A DNA stretch of 6,278 nucleotides, taken from positions 1 to 6,278 of the forward strand of contig JAUYFR010000117.1 of NCBI GenBank assembly GCA_030690855.1. The letters are read 5' to 3'. Numbering within the stretch: position 1 is the stretch's first letter; each line of letters opens with the position of its first letter. The translations under genes and the position numbers were made by a program. This DNA is from Gallionellaceae bacterium. GTDB lineage: Bacteria; Pseudomonadota; Gammaproteobacteria; Burkholderiales; Gallionellaceae. Positions 1 to 5,962 of this stretch are shown piece after piece. The notes beneath the pieces are model-generated. The model did no database searches. It worked only from the letters and a program-made list of their open reading frames with translations, and was not told the origin of the DNA.

Positions 1-302
1 GGGTTACGCTGCGAATACACCTCGACGTTCACCGTAATCGAAGTGCGCCCCACCTTAATAATATCGGCATAAAAACTCACCACATCGCCCATAAACAAAG
101 GCTTTTTAAACAGAAATGAATTCACTGCTACCGTCACCACCCGCCCCTTTGCGCGTGCCACCGCAGGAATACTGCCCGCAATATCTACCTGTGACATCAC
201 CCACCCGCCAAAAACATCGCCGGTGATATTGCAATCTGATGGCATCGCCACCACTCTCAAAGTGGCGTGGCGTGTTGGCAAAGTTGTTTCATCTTCAGTC
301 AT
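1..302 (-). CDS. yciA: Acyl-CoA thioesterase, YciA-like hotdog family (C-terminus beyond window)
   Basis: This protein should hydrolyse acyl-CoA thioesters to free acid and CoA in the cytoplasm, as YciA-type enzymes do. I translated it directly from the minus strand: 100 residues are visible, and the gene runs off the window at base 1. The family usually has about 130-155 residues, so the C-terminal part of the hotdog fold is missing here only because of the window edge. The diagnostic block is at residues 17-44: VVAMPSDCN, then GDVFGGWVMSQVD, matching the YciA signature. The Asp of MSQVD (residue 40) is the likely catalytic acid. Later YciA-like stretches are GRVVTVAVNSF, GDVVSFYADI and TSITVNVEVYSQR. 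The ATG at 302 is only 2 nt after the ligase stop. It has a GAGGGG ribosome binding site at 311-316 inside the ligase's last codons, which indicates translational coupling in one operon. Confidence 0.88.
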   Translation of the reverse strand, partial: MTEDETTLPTRHATLRVVAMPSDCNITGDVFGGWVMSQVDIAGSIPAVARAKGRVVTVAVNSFLFKKPLFMGDVVSFYADIIKVGRTSITVNVEVYSQRN

Positions 303-304
303 GC

Positions 305-2107
305 TTAATGCCCCTCATAAAGCTTTGCAATGTCTTCGGCAAAATGCTCCACCACTCGATTACGTTTCATTTTTAGTGTCGGCGTCAGAATGCCGTTCTC
401 TACCGTCCACGGCTCACTCTGCAACAACACGCGATGAATTTTTGCGTAGCCCGGAAATTCTTTTAACTGCGCCGCAATACGTTGCAAAGCCTGTTGCTCA
501 ACCCGTGTATCGCGCAACGATTCTGGCATGTCGTGACGCACGCCAAGCGTTTGCGCTAACTGCTGCCAAACAATTGGGTTCACCACCGCCACTGCCACCA
601 TATACGAACGCGCCTCACCCAACACGATTACCTGTTCAAACAAAGCATCGCGCGTAATTGCCATTTCAATATCAGCAGGCGGCAATTTCTCACCATTCGA
701 CATCACGATAATTTCTTTCACGCGCCCGGTGATGGTGATATGACCTGATTCGCTGATGCGCGCTATATCACCGGTGTTTAACCAACCCTCTGCGTCAATC
801 ATCGCCTGCGTCGCTTGCGAATTATTCCAATAGCCCATCATCACATTCGGCCCTTTTACCAACAGCGCGTCATGTTCACCTAAACGCACCTGTACACCCG
901 TAATGACTTGCCCCACCGATTCAGGGAAATTGTTATTCAAATGATTGCCGCTAATGACAGGACTGGTCTCGGTCAGCCCATAGCCCTGCACGATGGGCAG
1001 GCCCAAGCCGACAAACACACGAGAAATTTCAGGCGCAAGCGCTGCACCACCACTCACCGCACTGCGCAAACGCCCACCCAATCTCTGCATCAACTTGCGC
1101 GCCACCAACAAATTTAATAGCGGCCACAATAAAAAACTGAACTGCCATGAACCACGTCCTTGCTGATATAAAAAACGCGCCCAACCCACCTCTACTGCCA
1201 GATAAAACAATTTTTTGCGCAGCGGCGAACCCTCATTTAACTTCTGGTTAATCGCCGCATAAATACGCTCATAAATGCGTGGCACTGAAATCAGCACTGT
1301 GGGCTTGATGGCTTGTAAATCTTCACTGAGCAAAGCAATTGAGCGAGCGAAGGCGACGGTCGCACCCGTCATCACCGTCAGGTAATAACCAAGCGTGCGT
1401 TCAAAGGCATGTGATAACGGCAGAAAAGATAAAAATAAATCTTGTTGGCTGACAGGAAAAGTATCGAGGCAAGCGTAAGCATTCGACAAAATATTGGCAT
1501 GGCTGAGCATCACACCCTTTGGCTTGCCCGTCGTACCTGAGGTGTAAACAATTGTAGTGAGTTGATTACTATCGACTGGCACTGACGCTTGCAATTGCGC
1601 GGAGAGCGACAGCCATTTGCTAGCACTTTGCAACCTGAGCTCACTGGAATTTGTCTCATCCAAACTCACGAAACGCTGTACCGTAGTCATTTGGCTACGC
1701 ACGCTACTCAACTCTTGCCACTGCTCCTGCGTTTCAAACAACAGCACCTTCACCTGTGCATCATTCACGATGTAAGCCACATTATCTGGCCTATCCACCG
1801 TATAAAGTGGCACGACCACTAGCCCCAAGGACAGCGCAGCCTGATCGAAAAAAATCCACTGCGGACAATTGCGTAACATCACCGCAACGCGATCACCCAT
1901 TGTTAAATTTTCACGCAATAGCGCCGCTTGCCAACGCGCCACCTGCGCTTGTGCCTCACGCCAAGTGAATGAATTCCACGCATTGCTAGCCGTATCGAAA
2001 TAACGATACGCCAAGGTATCAGGAGTCCGCTTCACGCGCTCCAAAAACAAACCATGCAAGGTGATGGCTTGCTGAGGAGTAATTGCGCTGTGGGTGTTTT
2101 CGTTCAT
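305..2107 (-). CDS. Long-chain fatty acid--CoA ligase (AMP-forming), FadD/FAA1-like
   Basis: The enzyme activates fatty acids in two steps, acyl-AMP then acyl-CoA, feeding beta-oxidation or lipid synthesis. It probably acts at the inner face of the membrane. The 600 residues match the usual length of the long-chain acyl-CoA synthetase group (COG1022 type). The adenylate-forming motifs are intact and in order: the P-loop YTSGTTGKPKGVM (188-200), GYGLTETSPV (375-384), GWLNTGD (441-447), the hinge GRVKEIIVMSNGEK (461-474) and the C-terminal lysine motif LTPTLKMKR (574-582). VPRIYERI (275-282) is also typical of this group. The ATG at 2107 gives a normal N-terminus (LHGLFLERVKRTPDTLAYRY at residues 18-37). 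However, no convincing Shine-Dalgarno sequence precedes it, and the start is 16 nt after a toxin stop codon. Exact chain-length specificity cannot be read from the sequence. Confidence 0.95.
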   Translation of the reverse strand: MNENTHSAITPQQAITLHGLFLERVKRTPDTLAYRYFDTASNAWNSFTWREAQAQVARWQAALLRENLTMGDRVAVMLRNCPQWIFFDQAALSLGLVVVPLYTVDRPDNVAYIVNDAQVKVLLFETQEQWQELSSVRSQMTTVQRFVSLDETNSSELRLQSASKWLSLSAQLQASVPVDSNQLTTIVYTSGTTGKPKGVMLSHANILSNAYACLDTFPVSQQDLFLSFLPLSHAFERTLGYYLTVMTGATVAFARSIALLSEDLQAIKPTVLISVPRIYERIYAAINQKLNEGSPLRKKLFYLAVEVGWARFLYQQGRGSWQFSFLLWPLLNLLVARKLMQRLGGRLRSAVSGGAALAPEISRVFVGLGLPIVQGYGLTETSPVISGNHLNNNFPESVGQVITGVQVRLGEHDALLVKGPNVMMGYWNNSQATQAMIDAEGWLNTGDIARISESGHITITGRVKEIIVMSNGEKLPPADIEMAITRDALFEQVIVLGEARSYMVAVAVVNPIVWQQLAQTLGVRHDMPESLRDTRVEQQALQRIAAQLKEFPGYAKIHRVLLQSEPWTVENGILTPTLKMKRNRVVEHFAEDIAKLYEGH

Positions 2108-2123
2108 TTTGAACTTATGTATT

Positions 2124-2420
2124 TCAGTGATTGGATAATTTTACTCTTGTCCAACTTGGGTTTTTTCGACAATCCAGCACCGCAAATACGGTGACTTCAT
2201 CGTTGGCAACACGATAATACACAGCGAACGGGAAGCGCTTAGAGAGCAGCCGATGGTAGCCCAACACGATGCGGTGCATCCCTGCAAAGTAGGCTAATGA
2301 GTCAATATCAGAATAGAGCGTATCAAGAAAATAAGTACCGAGAGCTTCAGCTTGCGATTCGTAAAATCGAAAACCCTCTTCGAGGTCGTCCTCTGCAACA
2401 CTGAGGATATTTATTTTCAT
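2124..2420 (-). CDS. RelE/ParE-family type II toxin (module 2)
   Basis: This is a 98-residue protein with the plan of the small RelE/ParE toxin fold. It has an N-terminal strand (MKINILSVAEDDL), two helices (EEGFRFYESQAEALGTYFLD), then the strand block KRFPFAVYYRV (residues 61-71), VTVFAVLDCRKNPSW (76-90). FPFAVYYRV...VFAVLDCR-NPSW is the family hallmark. Family members either inhibit gyrase (ParE) or cleave mRNA (RelE); the sequence alone does not say which. The start ATG overlaps the antitoxin stop by 4 nt (ATGA, 2417-2420), the classic arrangement for coupled antitoxin-toxin translation. It is homologous to, but clearly diverged from, the toxin at 2654-2953. The gene looks complete and uninterrupted. 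Confidence 0.88.
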   Translation of the reverse strand: MKINILSVAEDDLEEGFRFYESQAEALGTYFLDTLYSDIDSLAYFAGMHRIVLGYHRLLSKRFPFAVYYRVANDEVTVFAVLDCRKNPSWTRVKLSNH

Positions 2421-2641
2421 GCCACTTTTTTCTTTATTCTTTCTTTTGCCTCTTCCCAGCTTGATAGCGTTATTTGGTTAGCCTGTAAGCCCGCCTCGCG
2501 CTCATTAAGAATAGCACCATGCCAAGCAGGCGTTTCCAAATTACTTTCTTGAATTGTCATGCTCGCCCATAGCGTCTCCATCAAATCCAATTTTTGGGTG
2601 AAAGAGAGCTGAGAAAGGGGAACTTCAAATCTATCTATCAT
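2417..2641 (-). CDS. Antitoxin, putative addiction module component (PF09720-like), module 2
   Basis: This is a 74-residue antitoxin predicted to bind and neutralise the toxin encoded directly after it. Visible family features are the N-terminal LSFTQKLDLMETLWASM helix (residues 12-28) and the later P-WHGAILNERE segment (39-49). The closing SSWEEAKERIKKK (60-72) resembles the W-e-e-K-r-i end typical of the 'addiction module component' family (TIGR02574/PF09720). That family generally runs 65-90 residues, so the length is normal. The ATG at 2641 has an excellent ribosome binding site (AGGAG at 2649-2653, 7 nt spacing). It lies 12 nt after the stop of the preceding toxin, so both modules can share one transcript. 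No obvious helix-turn-helix or ribbon-helix-helix DNA-binding segment is visible, so autoregulation cannot be inferred. Confidence 0.85.
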   Translation of the reverse strand: MIDRFEVPLSQLSFTQKLDLMETLWASMTIQESNLETPAWHGAILNEREAGLQANQITLSSWEEAKERIKKKVA

Positions 2642-2648
2642 ATTTTTA

Positions 2649-2653
2649 CTCCT
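2649..2653 (-). promoter_or_regulatory. Ribosome binding site of second antitoxin
   Basis: AGGAG on the minus strand, 7 nt before the ATG at 2641, in the 12-nt gap between module 1 toxin and module 2 antitoxin. It is the strongest Shine-Dalgarno match in the toxin-antitoxin cluster and suggests the antitoxin is translated more efficiently than either toxin. Confidence 0.8.
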
Positions 2654-2953
2654 TTATTTGCGACCTTTAGGCCAACGCTTTGGATTTCGAACATCTTGCA
2701 ACACAGCAAAAACATGAACGAGATCACCTTGCACGGCATAAAACAAACCATAAGGGAATCGGGGAAGCAAAGCGCGACGAACTCGGGGAATAACTTCGGC
2801 GTAAAGTAACGGCGCTTGCTCAAGTCGCTTTAACTGTAGCTCCATCGCGGCGACAAACTCTTGGCCGAGGCCAATGTTCTGCAATTCATACCACGCTTGA
2901 GCCTCGCCGATCTCGCGCAACGCACGAGAAGAAAATTTTATGCGGTACGCCAT
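2654..2953 (-). CDS. RelE/ParE-family type II toxin (module 1)
   Basis: This 99-residue toxin of the RelE/ParE fold starts with MAYRIKFSSRALREIGEAQAWYE (strand plus first helix) and continues GLGQEFVAAMELQLKRLEQAP (second helix). It ends in the diagnostic block RRALLPRFPYGLFYAV (residues 59-74) and VHVFAVLQDVRNPKRW (79-94). The target (gyrase or ribosome-bound mRNA) cannot be decided from sequence. The start ATG at 2953 lies inside the upstream antitoxin gene, giving a 16-nt overlap in a different frame; this fits coupled expression. No strong Shine-Dalgarno sequence is seen before it, as is common for the second gene of such pairs. The ATG is preferred because the protein then begins exactly at the first strand of the fold. 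Confidence 0.9.
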   Translation of the reverse strand: MAYRIKFSSRALREIGEAQAWYELQNIGLGQEFVAAMELQLKRLEQAPLLYAEVIPRVRRALLPRFPYGLFYAVQGDLVHVFAVLQDVRNPKRWPKGRK

Positions 2954-3171
2954 GAGCCATCATTAAGACGCGATTTAACTTCATCCCACGAATATCCTTC
3001 TTCAGGATTAGCTTCAAATTCCGCAAAGCGCGCTTCAAGTTCAACTTTTAATTCTGGCGAAACCTCCACCGCTTCAGGGGTCGCCGCAACACTATCCCAA
3101 ATAAGCTCAACAAGACGAATGCGCTCCTGCACGGGAAGCTCAAGAATAGAAGCAACAGAGATTGTATTCAT
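2938..3171 (-). CDS. Antitoxin, putative addiction module component (PF09720-like), module 1
   Basis: This is a 77-residue antitoxin partner of the toxin at 2654-2953. It has the family pattern ILELPVQERIRLVELIWDSV near the N-terminus (residues 9-28), then ELEARFAEFEANPE, and ends in YSWDEVKSRL, parallel to the second antitoxin's SSWEEAKERI. The open frame extends 11 codons further to a GTG at 3204. I chose the ATG at 3171 because related proteins start close to this motif and because AAGG lies upstream at 3184-3187, although its 12-nt spacing is long. A TACAAT -10-like hexamer at 3178-3183 would put the transcript start at or next to this ATG, so leaderless translation is possible. The second antitoxin is a distant homologue, so the two modules may descend from an old duplication or from separate acquisitions of one family. 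Confidence 0.87.
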   Translation of the reverse strand: MNTISVASILELPVQERIRLVELIWDSVAATPEAVEVSPELKVELEARFAEFEANPEEGYSWDEVKSRLNDGSWRTA

Positions 3172-3177
3172 TTTTGG

Positions 3178-3183
3178 ATTGTA
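3178..3183 (-). promoter_or_regulatory. Candidate -10 element of the toxin-antitoxin operon
   Basis: TACAAT on the minus strand, five of six to the sigma70 consensus, ends 6 nt before the first antitoxin ATG. No good -35 hexamer lies at 16-18 nt; the nearest TTGAGT is at 19 nt. If used, the mRNA would have almost no leader. The call rests on one hexamer and is weak. Confidence 0.25.
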
Positions 3184-3257
3184 CCTTTTCGACAAAGCCA
3201 ACACTCAACAACCACACCAATAGAGCCGAGATTAACTCAAAGCTGACTCTTTTCCCT

Positions 3258-3369
3258 CGTCATACCGGCGAAGGCCGGTATCCAGTGTTTTTTAAACAGG
3301 CCGTTGCTTTTGTCCGTGCGTTGCACGGGATTTTATTTTTGCTGGATACCGGCCTTCGCCGGTATGACG
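3258..3369. repeat. Palindromic repeat element, copy A (112 bp, MITE-like)
   Basis: Perfect 28-bp inverted arms lie at 3258-3285 and 3342-3369. Each arm is itself a hairpin, ATACCGGC-GAAG-GCCGGTAT on the left arm. A third hairpin, CCGTGC-GTT-GCACGG (3314-3328), sits in the centre. The same arms, differing by one loop base, occur in copy B upstream of the caspase-like gene. This is the general type of short CGTCAT...ATCCAG palindrome found in many copies in various proteobacterial genomes, probably mobilised in trans. The short open frames that run through it carry only repeat-derived peptide and are not genes. Confidence 0.9.
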
Positions 3370-3374
3370 GCATG

Positions 3375-3400
3375 AAAAAAAACCGCGAGGGGCTTCGCCC
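3375..3400 (-). terminator. Candidate rho-independent terminator of the caspase-like gene
   Basis: On the minus strand, about 100 nt after the stop codon, GGGC-GAA-GCCC (3390-3400) is followed by CTCGCGG and then eight T residues (3375-3382). An alternative stem GCGA/TCGC (3385-3388 with 3395-3398) ends only 2 nt before the T-run. Neither stem is long, so termination may be partial. Position and orientation suit the end of the 3500-5902 gene, and it would separate that gene from the toxin-antitoxin operon. Confidence 0.4.
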
Positions 3401-3437
3401 TATGCCCTAAAACCAAACCAGTATTTCTCTTCTACGG

Positions 3438-3455
3438 CCTTGTGAATTTACAAGG
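3438..3455. repeat. Small inverted repeat between the caspase-like gene and its terminator
   Basis: CCTTGT and ACAAGG, a perfect 6-bp stem around a 6-nt loop (GAATTT on the plus strand). No T-run follows it on the minus strand, so it does not look like a terminator. It lies about 45-60 bp downstream of the stop codon of the presumed variable-region gene. Its role is unknown. Confidence 0.4.
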
Positions 3456-3489
3456 GTTAAAGGGTAAAAGTGCCAAGGAGTAAGCTCCC

Positions 3490-3507
3490 TCCCGCTTCGC
3501 TACGGGA
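3490..3507 (-). repeat. Hairpin spanning the stop codon at the end of the presumed variable region
   Basis: TCCCG (3490-3494) pairs with CGGGA (3503-3507) across 8 nt containing the TAG stop of the caspase-like gene. On the coding strand the loop contains GCGAAGC, a sequence able to form a very compact mini-hairpin. In characterised diversity-generating retroelements a hairpin or cruciform just after the variable region helps target recognition. The stem here is shorter than the known examples, so the parallel is only suggestive. Confidence 0.4.
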
Positions 3508-5902
3508 ACGTTCTGGCAACCCGAAAGCCGATGCTGCCGTACCGGTCGCCGGGCGCGTCGTTGCTGCGGCTGGCAGCGCGCAGGAGGCCTGCGTTGCTGA
3601 ACCACGAACCACCGCGAAGCACGCGCCAGCCACAGTTACCGTCATAGCAATCGCTCATCCATTCCCACACGTTGCCGCTCATGTCATACAGCCCGTAGCC
3701 ATTGGCTTGTTTCTGCCCTACCGGATGGGTTTCATTGCCGCTATTGCCATCGTACCAAGCCACTGAGCCCGCATCGTTGCCGCCACAGTATTCAGTTTTA
3801 TTGCCGCCGTAGCAGGCGAACTCCCATTCGCTTTCAGTCGGTAGGCGATATTGTTTGTTCGTTTTGGTGTTGAGCTTTTGCAGGTAGAGCTGAACGTCAT
3901 CCCAGCTCACCTTTTCAACAGGGCAATTGTCACAGCCTGAAAAATTAGACGGACTGTTACCCATCACTGCGCGCCATTGAGCTTGGGTCACTTCGGTTTT
4001 CGCCATGAAGAAAGGCTGTGCCGCAGGGATTTTGACCATTTCTGGGCGGTAGGTTTGCTCTTCCCGTTCCCGTTCCCGCTCCTGCTTCATCTTCGGCGTG
4101 AGAAACGCGCCACCCAAGTAGCTGAAACGTGAGTTGTCAGCATCGTTCGCCAGTGCAATTTCGATGTTGTCGCTGCCCGCTTTGAGTTTGCCTTCAGGGC
4201 GCACTAAGCCTGCTACCCATTGTTGCTTGAAGGCTTTGGCTTCTGCTAGGGGTAATTGGAGATTGCCATTTAGGGCGAGTTTGATGTTAGGCGTTTTACT
4301 TTTTAAGGTGATCGTAAATTCTTTGGCTACCGCATCGTAAGCCCCCAGCTCTGCCGCGATGCTTTCTGCACCGATGCTGTATTCACGTTCGGCTAAGGTG
4401 CGGATGCTGTCGCGCATAGGGGCTGTTTCTGCGGCAGATAGTCCAGTCGCGGTCAGGCGTGATAGTTCGGAATCACGCTGACGGTTTAGGTCATTACGTT
4501 GTTTGCTTTGTTTGGCGTTGAATTCTTCCGGTGTTTCAAATTCGTCACGTTGTTCGTTTTTAAGGGCGGCGAGTTGCGCGGCGTAACGCTGGCTGACTTT
4601 GGCTCGGGTTTGCGCGAGTTCTTTTTCATAGCCCGCCTCGATGCCGTTGATTTGTTGGTTGAGGCGTTTGATTTCGGCAACCGCTGATTCAATGGTGGGA
4701 AAACTTCCTGATTGTGTAGCGACGGTATTTCTTCTTTTTGCATCGGCTTGCGCTTTAAGGGCGGCAAGGCGTTTGTCATCTTCACCTTTGGCAGCTATAA
4801 GGCGCTGACGTTCAGCTTCTTCGTCTTGACGACGCTTTTCCTCTAAAGCAAGTTGGTCTTTTTTGAGTTGTTCGGCTTTGAGTTTGCCGGCAATCGCTTT
4901 TTTGGCAAGATCAGCATCGCGTTGGGCGCGAGCTTGTTCGGCTTGGCTAGCGCTTAGTTTTGCTTTGACAGCGGCGTCATCCATCGCTTTAAGCTCTGCT
5001 TCGAGTTTGGCGATTTCAGCTTTGTTGTCGGCGACTTTTTGTTCGAGGCTGGGGATAAAAACAAAATCCCCGCTGCCATACAGTGTGCCATAGGCAGGCG
5101 TTTGCTGATGGTTTCTAGCACGAGCATCACCATTCACTTTTTCTTTGATGATGGCTTGAATTTCGTTGGCGGTGATGAAGTCGCCGGTCTTTTCTAGCAA
5201 CTCAATCAACCTTCCAGTAAAAACAGAGTGTCCGTTGTTGCCGCCGTCTAACACTTCTTGATTCTTTCCTCCGGCAGTCAGCACTTGGCGCACGCGTTCT
5301 TTGGTGATGTCTTGTAAATAAGCCAAATCACGACGGGGTGTTTTATCGACGGAGCGGGTGTCGGTCAACATGCCGGAGTAGCAGGCATCCATGACGTAGA
5401 AAATATGTTTGGCGGGAATCTTCTTGGAGATGTTGTCACGGATCTCGGTCATGCTGATGTTAGTGCGGAGCTTTTTGATGTCGCCATCGTTAGGAATGAG
5501 ATAGCCCAAGTCGCCCTCGGGTGAGCTTTCTTGATTACCGTGCCCTGCCCAGAAAATAAACAGCGCGTCTTGTTCGCCGAGTTGGCTGGGTAACTCTTCC
5601 GTCAGTAAATCAAGAATGCGGTCACGGGTGGCTTCTTTGTTGTAGAGAGTGATGATTTTGTCGAATTTATATTGGCGCTTGAGCACATCTGCCACGCCTT
5701 TGGCATCTTTCACGGCGTAGGTAAGTTGCTTGTCTGCGGGCAGGTTAGCGTACTGGTCGATGCCGATAATGACGGCGACGCTTTTGTTGTAAAGGGTGAC
5801 TTCGCCGGTTTGTTTAGTCACCGAATCGGTGGCGATAATTTTAAGGGCGCGGGTTTCGGCGGCTTGGGCGGTAAGGGTGCTGAATAAAAATGCGGTGAGC
5901 AA
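3500..5902 (-). CDS. Exported caspase-like (C14) protein with coiled coils and C-terminal FGE/C-type-lectin-fold domain; probable DGR target
   Basis: An 800-residue multidomain protein. Residues 1-15 look like the hydrophobic core and cleavage site of a signal peptide (LTAFLFSTLTAQA-A), implying export. Residues about 41-285 form a caspase/metacaspase domain: VAVIIGIDQYANL, catalytic His121 in WAGHG and catalytic Cys174 in MDACYSG. Residues 285-390 and 405-485 are charged Ala/Glu/Lys/Arg coiled coils. Residues 525-605 are an unrecognised, probably beta-rich segment, followed by a QEREREREE linker. Residues 620-797 form an FGE-sulfatase-type domain (TEVTQAQW, RLPTESEWEFA, NGYGLYDMSGNVWEW, LRGGSW, GFRVAR). 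The two cysteines of formylglycine-generating enzymes are not present after RGGSW, so catalysis by this domain is unlikely. The frame begins at TTG, with no ATG before an in-frame TGA at 5918-5920. An ATG in the same frame lies at 6118, beyond a repeat, so the true 5' end may be disrupted. Confidence 0.88.
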   Translation of the reverse strand: MLTAFLFSTLTAQAAETRALKIIATDSVTKQTGEVTLYNKSVAVIIGIDQYANLPADKQLTYAVKDAKGVADVLKRQYKFDKIITLYNKEATRDRILDLLTEELPSQLGEQDALFIFWAGHGNQESSPEGDLGYLIPNDGDIKKLRTNISMTEIRDNISKKIPAKHIFYVMDACYSGMLTDTRSVDKTPRRDLAYLQDITKERVRQVLTAGGKNQEVLDGGNNGHSVFTGRLIELLEKTGDFITANEIQAIIKEKVNGDARARNHQQTPAYGTLYGSGDFVFIPSLEQKVADNKAEIAKLEAELKAMDDAAVKAKLSASQAEQARAQRDADLAKKAIAGKLKAEQLKKDQLALEEKRRQDEEAERQRLIAAKGEDDKRLAALKAQADAKRRNTVATQSGSFPTIESAVAEIKRLNQQINGIEAGYEKELAQTRAKVSQRYAAQLAALKNEQRDEFETPEEFNAKQSKQRNDLNRQRDSELSRLTATGLSAAETAPMRDSIRTLAEREYSIGAESIAAELGAYDAVAKEFTITLKSKTPNIKLALNGNLQLPLAEAKAFKQQWVAGLVRPEGKLKAGSDNIEIALANDADNSRFSYLGGAFLTPKMKQEREREREEQTYRPEMVKIPAAQPFFMAKTEVTQAQWRAVMGNSPSNFSGCDNCPVEKVSWDDVQLYLQKLNTKTNKQYRLPTESEWEFACYGGNKTEYCGGNDAGSVAWYDGNSGNETHPVGQKQANGYGLYDMSGNVWEWMSDCYDGNCGWRVLRGGSWFSNAGLLRAASRSNDAPGDRYGSIGFRVARTFP
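3521..3604 (-). other. Putative diversity-generating retroelement variable region (VR)
   Basis: Codons 767-794 of the caspase-like gene lie between the invariant LRGGSW and GFRVAR of the FGE fold. Positions 768-770, 773, 778, 780-782, 786 and 788-790 read TTC AGC AAC, CTC, AGC, AGC AAC GAC, GAC, TAC GGC AGC. All twelve end in C, as expected if AAC codons in a template were mutated at their two adenines. Interspersed conserved codons use other third bases (GCA, CTG, GCT, GCG, CGG, TTT, CGG). This location, fold and codon pattern match known DGR targets. No template repeat or reverse transcriptase is in the window, so the call is an inference. Confidence 0.65.
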
Positions 5903-5923
5903 GGCAGCGCTAACCCCTCACTG

Positions 5924-5943
5924 CCTCCCCTTAACAGGGGAGG
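5924..5943. repeat. GC-rich hairpin CCTCCCC/GGGGAGG
   Basis: A perfect 7-bp stem with loop TTAACA, immediately upstream of the open caspase-like frame. Sequences of the form CCTCCCCTT...AGGGGAGGAG recur as dispersed repeats in several proteobacteria, so this is probably a second repeat type next to element copy B. On the minus strand the GGGGAGG arm and the following GAGGGG (5914-5919) are Shine-Dalgarno-like; the latter lies 11 nt before the TTG at 5902 and could allow weak initiation there. Confidence 0.6.
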
Positions 5944-5962
5944 AGCCGACTTCTTTCTCCCT

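Noticed and set aside
223..657. Plus-strand open frame of 144 codons antisense to the thioesterase and ligase
   Set aside because: It lies opposite two confidently assigned genes, has a low-complexity Pro/Ala-rich composition and no family motif; it is a shadow of the coding strand.
3258..3369. CRISPR repeats
   Set aside because: Only two arms per element, in inverted rather than direct orientation, with no array of regular spacers.
3162..3410. Plus-strand 82-codon open frame through repeat copy A
   Set aside because: Most of the peptide (RHTGEGRYPVF..., LDTGLRRYDG) is the typical translation of the palindromic arms; repeats of this type give spurious open frames everywhere.
3400..3500. DGR template repeat directly downstream of the caspase-like gene
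   Set aside because: Reading both strands of the 100 bp after the stop shows no second copy of the GGSW...GFRVAR coding sequence; a template must be elsewhere if it exists.
4863..5093. Plus-strand Ala/Ser/Leu-rich open frame that looks like a membrane protein
   Set aside because: It is the exact antisense of the Ala/Glu/Lys coiled-coil region of the caspase-like gene, which produces such a composition automatically.
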